A program made the position numbers and the translations under genes. A model generated the notes under the pieces. That model was given only the letters and a program-made list of their open reading frames with translations. It did no database searches and had not been told where the DNA came from. A stretch of 64,000 nucleotides of DNA, taken from assembly GCF_024508235.1 (NCBI RefSeq), contig NZ_CP101943.1, positions 2,453,112-2,517,111 of the forward strand, in the 5' to 3' direction. How positions within the stretch are numbered: the stretch's first letter is position 1; each line of letters opens with the position of its first letter. The stretch comes from Halococcus qingdaonensis. GTDB lineage: Archaea > Halobacteriota > Halobacteria > Halobacteriales > Halococcaceae. Of this stretch, positions 35,005 to 44,140 are shown piece by piece.

Positions 35005-36876
35005 TCAGAGCCCTCGCGTCGCTCCGCCGTTCCGGAAGTCCGCCGCGCCGGTGTATTCACCGGTCTCCGGGTCTTGTCGGATCGTCATGACGTTGCCGAG
35101 CGTCGTGAACGGCGAGAGCTCGTAGCCGAGATCGCGTAGCCCCTGCTGGACGTCCTCTGGCACGCTTGCCTCGGGATAGATCGCGGGCTCCGAGTTGGCG
35201 TAGAGGCGCGGTTCGGCGACCGCCTCGGCGAGGTCCATGTCGAAGTCGACGAGATTGATGATCATCTCCGCGACCGTCGTGATGATCGTCGTGCCACCGG
35301 GCGATCCCACCGTGAACAAGGGTTTCCCGTCGCGGAAGACGATCGTCGGGCTCGTCGAGCTGAGCGGCCGCTTGAGGGGTTGGACCTCGTTCGGACCGCC
35401 GGGTTCGGCATCGAAGTCGGTGATCTCGTTGTTGAGCATGAATCCGTGGCCGGGCACCATGATGCCGCTGCCGAACAGCTGCTCGATCGTGCTCGTCCAC
35501 GAGACCATGTTCCCCTCGCTGTCGGCGACCGTGAAGTGCGTCGTGCTGCCGCGCGGGCTGGGAATGTACGGGCGCGGTGCGTCCTTGACTTGGGAGACGT
35601 CGTCGACAGTGAGTGGGTCGATGGCGTACGGTTCGCCGGGCTGGTAGCTCCACGGCTCCCCCGGCTGCTGGGTCTTGGTCGTCACCCCGCCGCCCTCGAT
35701 CGTCGCCCGGCGCTCGCCGAGATACTCCTCGTCGAGCAGCCCCTGCCACGGCGCATCGACGAACTGTTTGTCGCCCATGTACTCGCCACGGTCGGCGTAG
35801 GCCAGTTTGTACGCCTCCGCCAGCAGTCGGTAGAGCTCGATCGACTGTCGATCGTACCCCGCGAGATCGAACGGTTCGAGCAGCGAGAGGATATGCGCGA
35901 TCGTCAGCCCGCCGGAGCTCGGCAGCGGCTGCGTTCGCACCGTGACGTCGCCGTATTCGACGTACTCCGGCGTGTCGATGGTCACGTTGTACGCGCCCAG
36001 ATCGGCGGGCGTCATGCTGCCGCCGTTCTTTTGGACGACGTCGGCGACCGCCTCACCGACACCACCTTTGTAGAGTGCGCCGACACCGTTCTCGGCGATG
36101 GTCTCGAAGGTCGCGGCGAGATCCGGCTGTTCGACACGATCACCGATGGCGAGCGGTGTTCCGCCGGGTGCGAACACCGAACGTGCTGCGTCGTTGAACT
36201 TCTCGTACTCCTCCTCGATCGTCCGTCCGAGGTAGTAGTCGACCCGCGTCCCGCCAGCGAGATCGATCGCGGGATCGATGAGATCGGTGATCTCCCGCGT
36301 GCCGAACCGTTTCAGTGCGATGTCGCAGGCCTTGAGCGTCCCAGGCACGCCGACCGCCTGTCCGAGCGTGATGCGCTCGTCGAACGGTATCGGCTCGCCG
36401 TCCTCGAGGAACATATCGGGCGTCGCGCCGAACGGCGCGCGCTCGCGGTTGTCCACCGAATAGAGCTCGTCCTCGCCCGCGTCGTAGACGAGCATGAACC
36501 CGCCACCGCCGATGCCCGACGTGTGGGGTTGGACGACGTTGAGCGCGAACTGGACGGCGACCGCCGCGTCGACCGCGTTGCCGCCCGCATCGAGCACGTC
36601 GGCCCCGATGGTGCTCGCCCGCGGGTCCGACGAGGCGACCATCCCCTCGCCGCTGGTGGCTGTCCCGACGCGATCGACTCGATCGCCGTCATCCGATTCG
36701 TCGTCGTGACCTGTGGCCCGATCGGCCGCAGCTGGGAACGCGCCCGCACCGAGTGCGACGGCCGACCCCTTCAGAAACGTTCGGCGTCGCGTTTCACTCC
36801 GTCCGGTGCCCGCTTCTCCCTGCTCGTCGACGGACTGTCCGTCCTCCACGCTCCTTTGGCTGTCATCGTCTGTCAT
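35005..36876 (-). CDS. ggt: Gamma-glutamyltransferase, Tat-exported
   Basis: 623 residues. A Tat motif RRRTFLKGSAVALG at about residues 31-44 sends it outside. The Ntn-hydrolase precursor cleaves before the Thr of RGSTTHFTVADSEGNMVS, giving large and small subunits. The small-subunit glycine loop and GSPGGTTIITTVAEM oxyanion region are present. It hydrolyses or transfers gamma-glutamyl groups (glutathione-like or gamma-glutamylcysteine). A TATA-like box and a Shine-Dalgarno GAGGTGG precede the ATG. Confidence 0.94.
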   Translation of the reverse strand: MTDDDSQRSVEDGQSVDEQGEAGTGRSETRRRTFLKGSAVALGAGAFPAAADRATGHDDESDDGDRVDRVGTATSGEGMVASSDPRASTIGADVLDAGGNAVDAAVAVQFALNVVQPHTSGIGGGGFMLVYDAGEDELYSVDNRERAPFGATPDMFLEDGEPIPFDERITLGQAVGVPGTLKACDIALKRFGTREITDLIDPAIDLAGGTRVDYYLGRTIEEEYEKFNDAARSVFAPGGTPLAIGDRVEQPDLAATFETIAENGVGALYKGGVGEAVADVVQKNGGSMTPADLGAYNVTIDTPEYVEYGDVTVRTQPLPSSGGLTIAHILSLLEPFDLAGYDRQSIELYRLLAEAYKLAYADRGEYMGDKQFVDAPWQGLLDEEYLGERRATIEGGGVTTKTQQPGEPWSYQPGEPYAIDPLTVDDVSQVKDAPRPYIPSPRGSTTHFTVADSEGNMVSWTSTIEQLFGSGIMVPGHGFMLNNEITDFDAEPGGPNEVQPLKRPLSSTSPTIVFRDGKPLFTVGSPGGTTIITTVAEMIINLVDFDMDLAEAVAEPRLYANSEPAIYPEASVPEDVQQGLRDLGYELSPFTTLGNVMTIRQDPETGEYTGAADFRNGGATRGL

Positions 36877-36882
36877 TCACTT

Positions 36883-36907
36883 CCACCTCACGGCAGACCA
36901 TATTAAC
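36883..36907 (-). promoter_or_regulatory. Promoter and ribosome binding site for gamma-glutamyltransferase
   Basis: Minus strand: TATA-like GTTAATA at 36901-36907, 25-31 bases before the ATG, and GAGGTGG at 36883-36889, 6 bases before it. The latter matches the anti-Shine-Dalgarno. Both leaderless and SD-led signals are present. Confidence 0.5.
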
Positions 36908-37086
36908 GCTATTTGATGTATTACGCACTGGATGACATCGAAAACAACCCGTTCGGCGGCCATGGCCAGCATGCAGACGGACGAATCGTGGTGTGATAAC
37001 GCTCCAGTTCTTGATCCCGTCGAATCGGTTCGGACTCCGTCGGATCTCGTTGCTGTCTTTGGGATCGTAGCGGGTCGATTCGTGGC

Positions 37087-37133
37087 TATATAAAATATCT
37101 CACAAAAAATATACACGGGTAGCTGTCCGAGGA
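37087..37133 (+). promoter_or_regulatory. Promoter and ribosome binding site for the SDR gene
   Basis: TATATAAAA at 37087-37095, then GAGGA at 37129-37133 ending 6 bases before the ATG at 37140. The TATA-to-ATG distance of 45-53 bases predicts a leader of about 20-25 bases that holds the SD. Confidence 0.55.
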
Positions 37134-37139
37134 CTGATC

Positions 37140-37937
37140 ATGTCCGATCTGTTGGACGGTCAGACAGCCGTGATCACCGGGGCAGCGAGCGGGAACGGGC
37201 GCGGCATCGCCCGGCAGTTCGCCGAGGAGGGCGCGGACGTCGTGGTCGCCGACATCCGGGAGGAGGACCGTCTCGGCGGGCAGCCGACGCACGAACTGCT
37301 CGAAGCCGAGACCGACGTTCGCGCGAAATACGTCGAGTGCGACGTGACCGACAGCGAATCGCTGGAAAATGCGGTCGGGGCGACCGAGGAGTTCGGCGGG
37401 ATCGACGTGATGGTCAACAATGCGGGGATCATCGGTCCGCAGAAACCGCTCACGGAGGTCGGTTACGACGAGTACCGGCAGCTCATGGAGATCAATCTGG
37501 ATGGGGTCTATTTCGGGACCCAAGCCGCAGCGGCGGCGATGATCAATCAGGAGGAAGGCGGCTCGATCGTCAACATGGCGAGCGCGGCCGGTTTCGAGGG
37601 CTACCCGAACCTCACACCGTACTCGACCGCGAAAGGCGGTGTTCGGCTGTTCTCGTACGCCGCGGCGGCCGATCTCGGTCAGCACGACATTCGCGTCAAT
37701 TCGATCCATCCGGGTCAGATCGAGACCGCGATGACCGCCGAGGACATGGCACCCGACGACTCCGAGGGGAGCGAACGGACGGAGCAGGGCGATCAAGCGT
37801 CCCCTAGTATCCCGCTCGGTCGGCCCGGCTCACCCGAGGAGGTCGGTGACGTCGTCGTGTTCCTGGCGAGCGATCTCGCGAGCTACGTCACCGGCGAATC
37901 GATCCTCATCGACGGCGGACTGACCAACACCGGGTAG
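37140..37937 (+). CDS. Short-chain dehydrogenase/reductase (classical SDR)
   Basis: 265 residues. NAD(P) motif TGAASGNGRGI, NNAG motif (MVNNAGIIG) and the catalytic YSTAKGG (YxxxK) are intact, with Ser in MASAAGFEGYP. It ends with the usual tail VTGESILIDGGLTNTG. It is like 3-oxoacyl-[acyl-carrier] reductases or glucose-1-dehydrogenases; substrate not readable. The promoter has a clear TATA box. Confidence 0.93.
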   Translation: MSDLLDGQTAVITGAASGNGRGIARQFAEEGADVVVADIREEDRLGGQPTHELLEAETDVRAKYVECDVTDSESLENAVGATEEFGGIDVMVNNAGIIGPQKPLTEVGYDEYRQLMEINLDGVYFGTQAAAAAMINQEEGGSIVNMASAAGFEGYPNLTPYSTAKGGVRLFSYAAAADLGQHDIRVNSIHPGQIETAMTAEDMAPDDSEGSERTEQGDQASPSIPLGRPGSPEEVGDVVVFLASDLASYVTGESILIDGGLTNTG

Positions 37938-37984
37938 GACTCGCCGCCGAAGCCTTGAAATCGTCGCGGAGCGTGGTGAAAGTG

Positions 37985-39100
37985 ATGGCCGAGGACGGCA
38001 TACTCTCGTGGGACGAGTCGATCTTCCGTGACGAGCACGTCTTCGAGATCGACTACCTGCCCGAGACCTTCCGGCATCGCGACACGCAGCTGGAGGGGCT
38101 GCAGTACGCGCTCCGGCCCGCCGTCCGGGGCTCGCGCCCGCTCAACGCGATGGTGCGCGGACCGCCCGGGACGGGGAAGACGACCGCGATTCAGAAGCTG
38201 TTCGGCGAGCTCGACGGCCGGCGCGGGGTTCGAACCGTCCGCGTCAACTGTCAGGTGGACTCGACGCGCTACGCGGTCTTCTCGCGGATCTTCGAGCAGC
38301 TCTTCGAGTACGAACCGCCGGCCAGCGGCGTCTCGTTCAAGAGCCTGTTCAAGCAGATCACCGACCACCTCACCGACGAGGACGAGATCTTGACCGTGTG
38401 TCTCGACGACGTGAACTACCTCTTCTACGAGGGCGAGGCCTCCGAGACGCTCTACTCGTTACTCAGGGCCCACGAGACGCACGCGGGCGCGAAGATCGGC
38501 GTGCTGCTCGTTTCCTCGGATCTCGATCTCGACGTGATCGCCGAACTCGACGGCCGCGTCCAGAGCGTCTTCCGCCCGGAGGAGGTGTTCTTCCCGGCCT
38601 ACGACGAGGACGCGATCGTCGACATCCTCGGCGAGCGCGTCGAGCGCGGTTTCCGCAATGGCGTTCTCGCACCCCCCGTCCTGGATCGGGTGGCCGCCCT
38701 CACCGCCGAGACGGGTGATCTGCGGGTCGGGATCGATCTCCTCCGGCGGGCAGGGTTAAACGCCGAACGCCGTGCGAGCGACGCCGTGGAGAGCGAGGAC
38801 GTCGAGACGGCCTACGAGACGGCCAGACACGTCCACCTCTCGCGGCGCGTTCGCGGGCTGTCCGAGCCCGAGCGAACGCTCCTAACGACGATCGCCGACC
38901 ACGACGGCGAGCGCGCCGGCGCGGTCTACGAGGCCTTTCAGGAAGCGACGGGGCTCGGCTACACCCGCTATTCGGAACTGGTCAACAAACTCGATAGCGT
39001 TGGGCTGGTCGACGCCGATTACACCACCGTCGAGGGCCGCGGGCGCTCGCGCGAGCTGTCGCTTTCCTACGATGCCGACGCGATCCGCGATCGTCTCTGA
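37985..39100 (+). CDS. Orc1/Cdc6 family replication initiator
   Basis: 371 residues from the ATG at 37985. AAA+ with Walker A GPPGTGKTT, Walker B CLDDVNYL, Sensor 1 LLVSSDL and Sensor 2 GDLRVGIDLLRRA, followed by a winged helix (LNAERRASD... SELVNKLDSVGLVD). At 371 residues it is shorter than many haloarchaeal Orc proteins. No ORB-like origin repeats are seen in the adjacent gaps, so it may be a paralog away from an origin. Confidence 0.92.
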   Translation: MAEDGILSWDESIFRDEHVFEIDYLPETFRHRDTQLEGLQYALRPAVRGSRPLNAMVRGPPGTGKTTAIQKLFGELDGRRGVRTVRVNCQVDSTRYAVFSRIFEQLFEYEPPASGVSFKSLFKQITDHLTDEDEILTVCLDDVNYLFYEGEASETLYSLLRAHETHAGAKIGVLLVSSDLDLDVIAELDGRVQSVFRPEEVFFPAYDEDAIVDILGERVERGFRNGVLAPPVLDRVAALTAETGDLRVGIDLLRRAGLNAERRASDAVESEDVETAYETARHVHLSRRVRGLSEPERTLLTTIADHDGERAGAVYEAFQEATGLGYTRYSELVNKLDSVGLVDADYTTVEGRGRSRELSLSYDADAIRDRL

Positions 39101-39126
39101 GGCCCGTCGTCGCTCGTGGCGCTTCG

Positions 39127-39900
39127 CTACTCGCTCCCCGTCCAGCGGAGTAGTAGTAGTGTGCCCTCGAACAGGGTGATCATCGTCGCCGCGACGAGGA
39201 TGGGGGCCATCCCGGTCGGGTCGGGGCTGAACAGGAAGGAGAGCCCGAGAAAGGCCCCCCAGAAGTAGAGCCGTTTGCTCGCGAGCCAGGCCCGCGAGGT
39301 GACACCCATCATGATCGCGAGCATCACGAACAGCGGGATCTGGAAGACGAGCGCGAAAAAGCCCATCAGCAGCGTCATCAGCCCGAACGTCTCGGTCAGC
39401 CCGAACGCGATCGTTGTCACGCCCTCGGAGTACTGGAGGAAGTAGGTGAAGATCACGGGGAGGACGAGGTAGAACGCGAAACCGACGCCGGCGATCGCGA
39501 GGATGAGGCTCGTCGGCACGGCCGCGAGATAGTAGCGGCGTTCGTTCGGGTAGAGCCCGGGGCGCATGAACCGATAGGTCTGAAAGACGAAGAGTGGGAG
39601 CGCGATCACGAAACCAGCGAGCGATGAGACCTTGAGTCGGGCGAGAATTAGCGCGAGCGGGTCGTAGACGCGTGGTTTGGCCGCTCCTGGTCCCATCGGT
39701 CCCGGCAGCAGCTCGTACCAGATGAAGTTGATGAGGTCGTCGGCGACGGGGAAGACGATGCCGCTGACCAGCGCCATGACGACCAGCACGATCGCCAGGC
39801 GCTTGATCATCTCCTCGATGTGGTCGGCAAGCGGCATCTCGGTGTCGTCGATCGGCGCGCTCTCGCCGTCGGTGACACCCGTCCCCGTCGACTCGGCCAT
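39127..39900 (-). CDS. tatC: Twin-arginine translocase subunit TatC
   Basis: 257 residues with six predicted helices. The N-terminal DHIEEMIKRL carries the acidic residue that binds the Tat signal, and RPGLYPNERRYY is the conserved first cytoplasmic loop. It exports folded proteins with twin-arginine signals. It is divergent from the fused TatC gene, with a 94-base promoter gap. TatA/TatB are not in this window. Confidence 0.94.
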   Translation of the reverse strand: MAESTGTGVTDGESAPIDDTEMPLADHIEEMIKRLAIVLVVMALVSGIVFPVADDLINFIWYELLPGPMGPGAAKPRVYDPLALILARLKVSSLAGFVIALPLFVFQTYRFMRPGLYPNERRYYLAAVPTSLILAIAGVGFAFYLVLPVIFTYFLQYSEGVTTIAFGLTETFGLMTLLMGFFALVFQIPLFVMLAIMMGVTSRAWLASKRLYFWGAFLGLSFLFSPDPTGMAPILVAATMITLFEGTLLLLRWTGSE

Positions 39901-39994
39901 TCGATCGACGGTTTCGCGGTCAGCGTTGTAAGCCTTCTTCTCGCGGGCGCGACCGACAAGATTGATAACCGGGAGTCGGCAATCGTCTCGTAGG

Positions 39995-42223
39995 ATGTCC
40001 GGAGCCGTCGACGACGACGTTCGCCGCTCGGTCGCGCGCGGACGGGAGACGCTGGGTGCGCTGCTGTCGGCCGCCCAGACGCATCTCCAGAAGGTCGCGA
40101 TCGTCTTCCTCGTCGCCTTCCTCGGCTCGTTCTACGCGCTCTGGCTCTACGTCTGGGATCGCCTCAAAACCGATCTCTTCGCTCGACTGCCGCCCGCGGT
40201 CGCCAAACAGACCTCGGTCGTCGCCACGACGCCGTTCGACGTGCCGCTCCTCCAGGTGAAGATCGCGCTGTTCGTCGCCGCGTTCGTCTCGCTGCCGGTC
40301 CTGCTCTACTACTCGCGCGACGCGCTCAAGACCCGCGGCTACTGGCCGCGGATCGGCGGCCGCTGGAAGGCCGCGCTCGTCGTGGTCATCGCCGCGCTGT
40401 TGTTCGTTCTCGGCGCATCGTACGGCTATTTCGTCTTCTTCCCGCTGATGTTCGAGTTCCTCGCGTCGAACTCCGTCGCGGTCGGCTTCCAACCGACCTA
40501 CTCGATCGTGCTCTGGGCACAGTTCATCCTCCTGCTCTCCATCTCGTTCGGTATCGCCGCCCAGCTCCCGCTCGTGATGACCGGGCTCTCGCTGTCGGAG
40601 ATCGTCCCCTACGAGACCTTCCGCGAGAAGTGGAAGTACGCCATCGTCGCCGCCTTCGGCTTCGGCGCGCTGTTCTCGCCGCCGGACCCGTTCACGCAGG
40701 TGCTCTGGGCGCTGCCGATCATCCTCCTCTACGTGCTCAGCCTCGGCCTCACGCGCTTCGTCGTGACGCTCCAGCGCGGCGGGAGCGCCGTCAGCGTTCG
40801 CGGGGTCGTCCGCGATCGCTGGCTGCGAATCTTCGGTATCCCCACGCTGATCGCCGGCGGCGTCGCCGGTGCCATCGTCGCCGGTTTCGGCGGCTACTTC
40901 AACCAGGTGATCGTCCCACAGATCCCGTTCTTCGCGCCCGAGGAGCCGGTGTTCAAGTACATCGGTCCGCTGCTCGGCCTGCCGCGGGACGCGGCCATCG
41001 CGGTCGTCGCGACCGCGATCTTCCTCGCGCTGGTCGTCCTCGCGCTCGTCTACTACCTCTACCGCGCCATCGAGAGCGCTGCCGCCGAACCAGGTCGCCC
41101 CGACAGCCCCGCGACGATCGACGTCGGCGCGCTCGACGAGGCGGGCGTCCGGGCCGCACCGGCCGAGGCGTTCGCCGAAATGAGCGAAGAGGAGGCGACC
41201 GCACAGGCGAGCATGGCGATGAGCGACGGCGATCCGAACAAGGCACAGGCGATCCTCGATCGCTTCGACGACGCACAGACGCCGGACGACGAGGACGCCG
41301 ACCAGTCGGACGAGGAGTTCCCCGACGAGTTCGAGCCGGCCGTCGAGGACCAAGAGACCGAGGAACCCGAGGGCAACGCGCTCACCCGGACGACCGCCGG
41401 GATGGTCGATTCGTTCACCGCCGAGGAGACGACCGAGGAGGACATCGGCGGCTACTACTACGACATCGCGTTCGTCCTCAACAGCCTGCGCTCGCGGGCC
41501 TTCCTCCTCTTCGGGCTGTTCATGGCCGTGCTCGCCGGTACGTTCATCTGGCTCTCGCAGGGCGGTATCGGCGGGATCCGGTCGGACTTCCTCACGCGAC
41601 TGCCGGCGGCCGTCCGCCCCGAGAGCGTCGGCGTCGTCGAACTGCATCCTGTGGAGGCGCTCGTCTTCGAGATCAAGCTCAGCACCCTCCTGGCGGCGCT
41701 CGCCGTGCTCCCCTTCTTCCTCTACTGGGCGTGGCCGGCGCTCCGTGAACGTGGCCTGGCCGGCGGCGACAGACGGGTGCTGTTCGCGTGGGCCGGTGCA
41801 ATGTTGGCGAGTCTCGTCGGCGGCGTCGCCGTCGGCTACACTACCGTGGCCCCCACGGTCATCTCGTGGCTTGCCGCTGATGTCGTCGGCTCGAACATGG
41901 TGGTCGCCTATCGGATCAGCGCCGCAGGCTGGCTCGTCTTCTTCACGACCGCCGGTATCGGCCTGCTCGCGATGATCCCCGTGACGATGGTGCTGTTCCA
42001 TCGCGGGGGGTTGGTGCTCTACGGCGCGATGCGCAACCGCTGGCGCGAGGTGACGGTCGGCGTGTTCGCGTTCACCGCCTACGTCTCGCCGCGCGGCGTG
42101 TTCATGATGTTCATCATCGGTATCCCGATCATGCTCTGCTACGGGCTCGGACTCGGCCTGCTCTGGATATACACCCTCGGCGGGCGGCGGACGACGCGGA
42201 GCCAGCGCGAGAGCGCCGACTGA
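39995..42223 (+). CDS. tatCt: Fused double TatC protein (TatCt)
   Basis: 742 residues from the ATG at 39995. Two TatC domains (roughly residues 25-335 and 490-735) are joined by an acidic linker of about 130 residues (EEEATAQASMAMSDG..., DDEDADQSDEEFPDEFE...). This double TatC is known from haloarchaea. It lies beside ordinary TatC. The fused architecture may let one chain present two substrate sites. The reverse-strand long frame here is a GC artefact. Confidence 0.93.
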   Translation: MSGAVDDDVRRSVARGRETLGALLSAAQTHLQKVAIVFLVAFLGSFYALWLYVWDRLKTDLFARLPPAVAKQTSVVATTPFDVPLLQVKIALFVAAFVSLPVLLYYSRDALKTRGYWPRIGGRWKAALVVVIAALLFVLGASYGYFVFFPLMFEFLASNSVAVGFQPTYSIVLWAQFILLLSISFGIAAQLPLVMTGLSLSEIVPYETFREKWKYAIVAAFGFGALFSPPDPFTQVLWALPIILLYVLSLGLTRFVVTLQRGGSAVSVRGVVRDRWLRIFGIPTLIAGGVAGAIVAGFGGYFNQVIVPQIPFFAPEEPVFKYIGPLLGLPRDAAIAVVATAIFLALVVLALVYYLYRAIESAAAEPGRPDSPATIDVGALDEAGVRAAPAEAFAEMSEEEATAQASMAMSDGDPNKAQAILDRFDDAQTPDDEDADQSDEEFPDEFEPAVEDQETEEPEGNALTRTTAGMVDSFTAEETTEEDIGGYYYDIAFVLNSLRSRAFLLFGLFMAVLAGTFIWLSQGGIGGIRSDFLTRLPAAVRPESVGVVELHPVEALVFEIKLSTLLAALAVLPFFLYWAWPALRERGLAGGDRRVLFAWAGAMLASLVGGVAVGYTTVAPTVISWLAADVVGSNMVVAYRISAAGWLVFFTTAGIGLLAMIPVTMVLFHRGGLVLYGAMRNRWREVTVGVFAFTAYVSPRGVFMMFIIGIPIMLCYGLGLGLLWIYTLGGRRTTRSQRESAD

Positions 42224-42260
42224 CCGAACGGCCTATCTACCCGTGGCGTTCGCCTCCGGT

Positions 42261-42302
42261 ATGACTCAGTATCCAGCAGCCACCACACGGAGGCCACGAT
42301 GA
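42261..42302 (+). CDS. Thirteen-codon leader mini-ORF coupled to the transporter
   Basis: MTQYPAATTRRPR then stop. Its TGA (42300-42302) overlaps the ATG of the transporter (ATGA). A TATA-like CTATCTA lies 21-27 bases before its own ATG, so the mini-ORF could be leaderless, and the GGAGG that serves the transporter lies inside it. Too short to be recognised as a gene by composition; it may be a chance ORF. Confidence 0.4.
   Translation: MTQYPAATTRRPR
42289..42293 (+). promoter_or_regulatory. Shine-Dalgarno GGAGG for the transporter
   Basis: GGAGG, 5 bases before the ATG at 42299, within the mini-ORF. Confidence 0.65.
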
Positions 42303-43012
42303 GCGATCGCGGGGCCTCCGGCGTCCAGGTCGCGCTGATCGCCCTCTTTACCACGGCGCTCGTGACCGCCCAGCTCACCGCGACGAAGGTGCTCGCGTTC
42401 TCGATCCCGTTCTCGCTGCCGATCGTCGGTTCGGAGCTGATCCTCCCGGGTGCGTCGCTCGCCTACGCGCTGACCTTCCTCGCCTCCGACTGCTACTCGG
42501 AGCTGTACGGCCGGCGGTCGGCGCACGTCCTCGTCAACCTCGGCTTCGCGATGAACATCGTGCTCCTGGTCCTGGTCTGGGCGACGATCGCCGCCCCCGC
42601 CGCGGCCAGCAGCGCGGTCGATCCTGGAACGTTCGCCGCGGTGCTCGGCGCGAGCACCAACGTCGTCCTGGGAAGCCTGCTCGCCTATCTCGTGAGCCAG
42701 AACTGGGACGTGTTCGTCTTCCACCGGCTCAAGGAGTACACCGACGGGCGCGCGCTCTGGCTGCGCAACGTCGGCTCGACGGCGACGAGTCAGGCGATCG
42801 ACACCGTGATCTTCGTCGGCGTCGCCTTCTATCTCGCGCCCGAACTGCTCGGCGTCGGCAGCGCGCTCCCGCCGTCGATCCTGCTCGGCCTCGGGATCGG
42901 TCAGTACCTGCTCAAACTCCTCATCGCGCTGTTCGACACACCCGCGGTCTACGCCATCGTCGGCTACGCACGCTCGCGGACGATGGCCGGGTCGACGGCT
43001 GGTGCCGACTAA
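42299..43012 (+). CDS. Queuosine/archaeosine precursor transporter-type protein (YhhQ/VUT family)
   Basis: 237 residues with six membrane segments. SELILPGASLAYALTFLASDCYSELYGRR is the VUT_1/YhhQ signature. In bacteria the family imports 7-deazaguanine precursors of queuosine (preQ0, preQ1); in archaea the modification is archaeosine. Translation is coupled to an upstream 13-codon mini-ORF by an ATGA overlap and a GGAGG box. Confidence 0.88.
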   Translation: MSDRGASGVQVALIALFTTALVTAQLTATKVLAFSIPFSLPIVGSELILPGASLAYALTFLASDCYSELYGRRSAHVLVNLGFAMNIVLLVLVWATIAAPAAASSAVDPGTFAAVLGASTNVVLGSLLAYLVSQNWDVFVFHRLKEYTDGRALWLRNVGSTATSQAIDTVIFVGVAFYLAPELLGVGSALPPSILLGLGIGQYLLKLLIALFDTPAVYAIVGYARSRTMAGSTAGAD

Positions 43013-43028
43013 CCTTCTCTCCCCGCTC

Positions 43029-43640
43029 TCACTCGCCGTCGACCGACTCCAGCTCCGCCCGGCCGCTGGTCGCGCTCAGCAGTCGCTCGCGCAGCTCCTC
43101 GGCGTCGTCGCTCGGTACGCGTACCGCGAAACTCGCCCGCTCTTCGTACTCGGCCTGGAACTCCACGTCACTGCTTTCGAGGATCCCACGAACAGTCCCC
43201 GAGTCGTCGTAGTCGACAGTGAGACGAAGTCGTTCGTGCGGGCGCTGTTCGACGGTTCCGGCGTCGTCGAGCGCGAGCTTCACCGCCCGGCCGTATGCAC
43301 GGGCGAGTCCGCCGACGCCGAGGTTCGTCCCGCCGTAGTAGCGCGTGACGACCGCCGCGACGTTCTCCAGTTCCTCGCGTTCCAGGACCGTGAGCGCGGG
43401 TTTGCCGGCCGACCCGCCGGGCTCGCCGTCGTCGCTCGCGTACTCCCTGAGCGGATCGGCGCGCACCCGATAGGCCGGCACGTTGTGCGACGCGTCTGGA
43501 TGTTCGTTCTCGATAGCGGCGACGAATTCTTCGGCGTCGGCGACCGTTTCGGCGGGCGCGATGTAACCGATGAACCGCGAGCCGCGCTCCTCGAAGGCCG
43601 CCTCGCCGCGCCCCCTGACCGTGCGATAGGTCTCGCTCAT
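43029..43640 (-). CDS. IMPACT/YigZ family protein
   Basis: 203 residues. The N-terminal domain carries the family motifs: RFIGYIAPAETVADAEEF, DDGEPGGSAGKPALTVLER, NVAAVVTRYYGGTNLGVGGLARAYGRAV. The C-terminal half is an EF-G-like ferredoxin fold. Its role is uncertain in archaea (related to the eukaryotic GCN2 inhibitor IMPACT). It overlaps the ACT gene by 4 bases; third gene of the hisB operon. Confidence 0.93.
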   Translation of the reverse strand: MSETYRTVRGRGEAAFEERGSRFIGYIAPAETVADAEEFVAAIENEHPDASHNVPAYRVRADPLREYASDDGEPGGSAGKPALTVLEREELENVAAVVTRYYGGTNLGVGGLARAYGRAVKLALDDAGTVEQRPHERLRLTVDYDDSGTVRGILESSDVEFQAEYEERASFAVRVPSDDAEELRERLLSATSGRAELESVDGE

Positions 43641-44140
43641 TCGAGTTCGAGCTTGCGGACGAACGGGAGCTCGCGGATCTCGGTCAACACGTCACCGGGC
43701 AGCGGTTCGTCGGTGATGATCGACAGCCGCGGTTCGTCGGTGAACTCGGGGTCCTCGCTGATCGTCTGGCGGATCGAGACGTCGTGATCGGCGATCACGG
43801 TCGTGACGCGAGCGACGATGCCCACCCCTTCGGCGTCGCCGACTGCAACCGTGAGAACCGAGAGATCGAGCACCGGCGCGAGGTCCTTCAAACTGGGGAC
43901 CGCCGAAATATTCTGAAAAATCGGGCGCAGTTCGTCGTCGTCAAGCAGCGTGTCGGTCGTCGAATCGACGACTCTCCTGTCGACGCCGACCTCGGTCGCG
44001 ATCTGTGTGTTCGGGATCTCGATGCCGCCCGAGACCACCCGACCCTCCGAACTGACCGAGAAGCCGCGTTCGAGCAGTAGCCTGACGACCGCCTGCTGGC
44101 CCGGACTGCCAGCGAACTTCGCCATGATCTCGTCGAACAT
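43637..44140 (-). CDS. Regulatory protein with N-terminal helix-turn-helix and ACT domain
   Basis: 167 residues. Residues 1-80 look like a winged helix (SGGIEIPNTQIATEVGVDRRVVDSTTDTLL) and residues 90-167 are an ACT domain, which binds an amino acid (LSVLTVAVGDAEGVGIVARVTTVIADHDVSIRQTISEDP). It lies between hisB and the IMPACT gene, with one-base overlap to hisB (TGATG). A role as amino-acid-responsive regulator of the operon is inference. Confidence 0.85.
   Translation of the reverse strand: MFDEIMAKFAGSPGQQAVVRLLLERGFSVSSEGRVVSGGIEIPNTQIATEVGVDRRVVDSTTDTLLDDDELRPIFQNISAVPSLKDLAPVLDLSVLTVAVGDAEGVGIVARVTTVIADHDVSIRQTISEDPEFTDEPRLSIITDEPLPGDVLTEIRELPFVRKLELE

Noticed and set aside
39920-42001. 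693-aa frame opposite the fused TatC
   Set aside because: Arg/Asp/Glu repeats with no domain; the plus-strand frame is clearly TatC.
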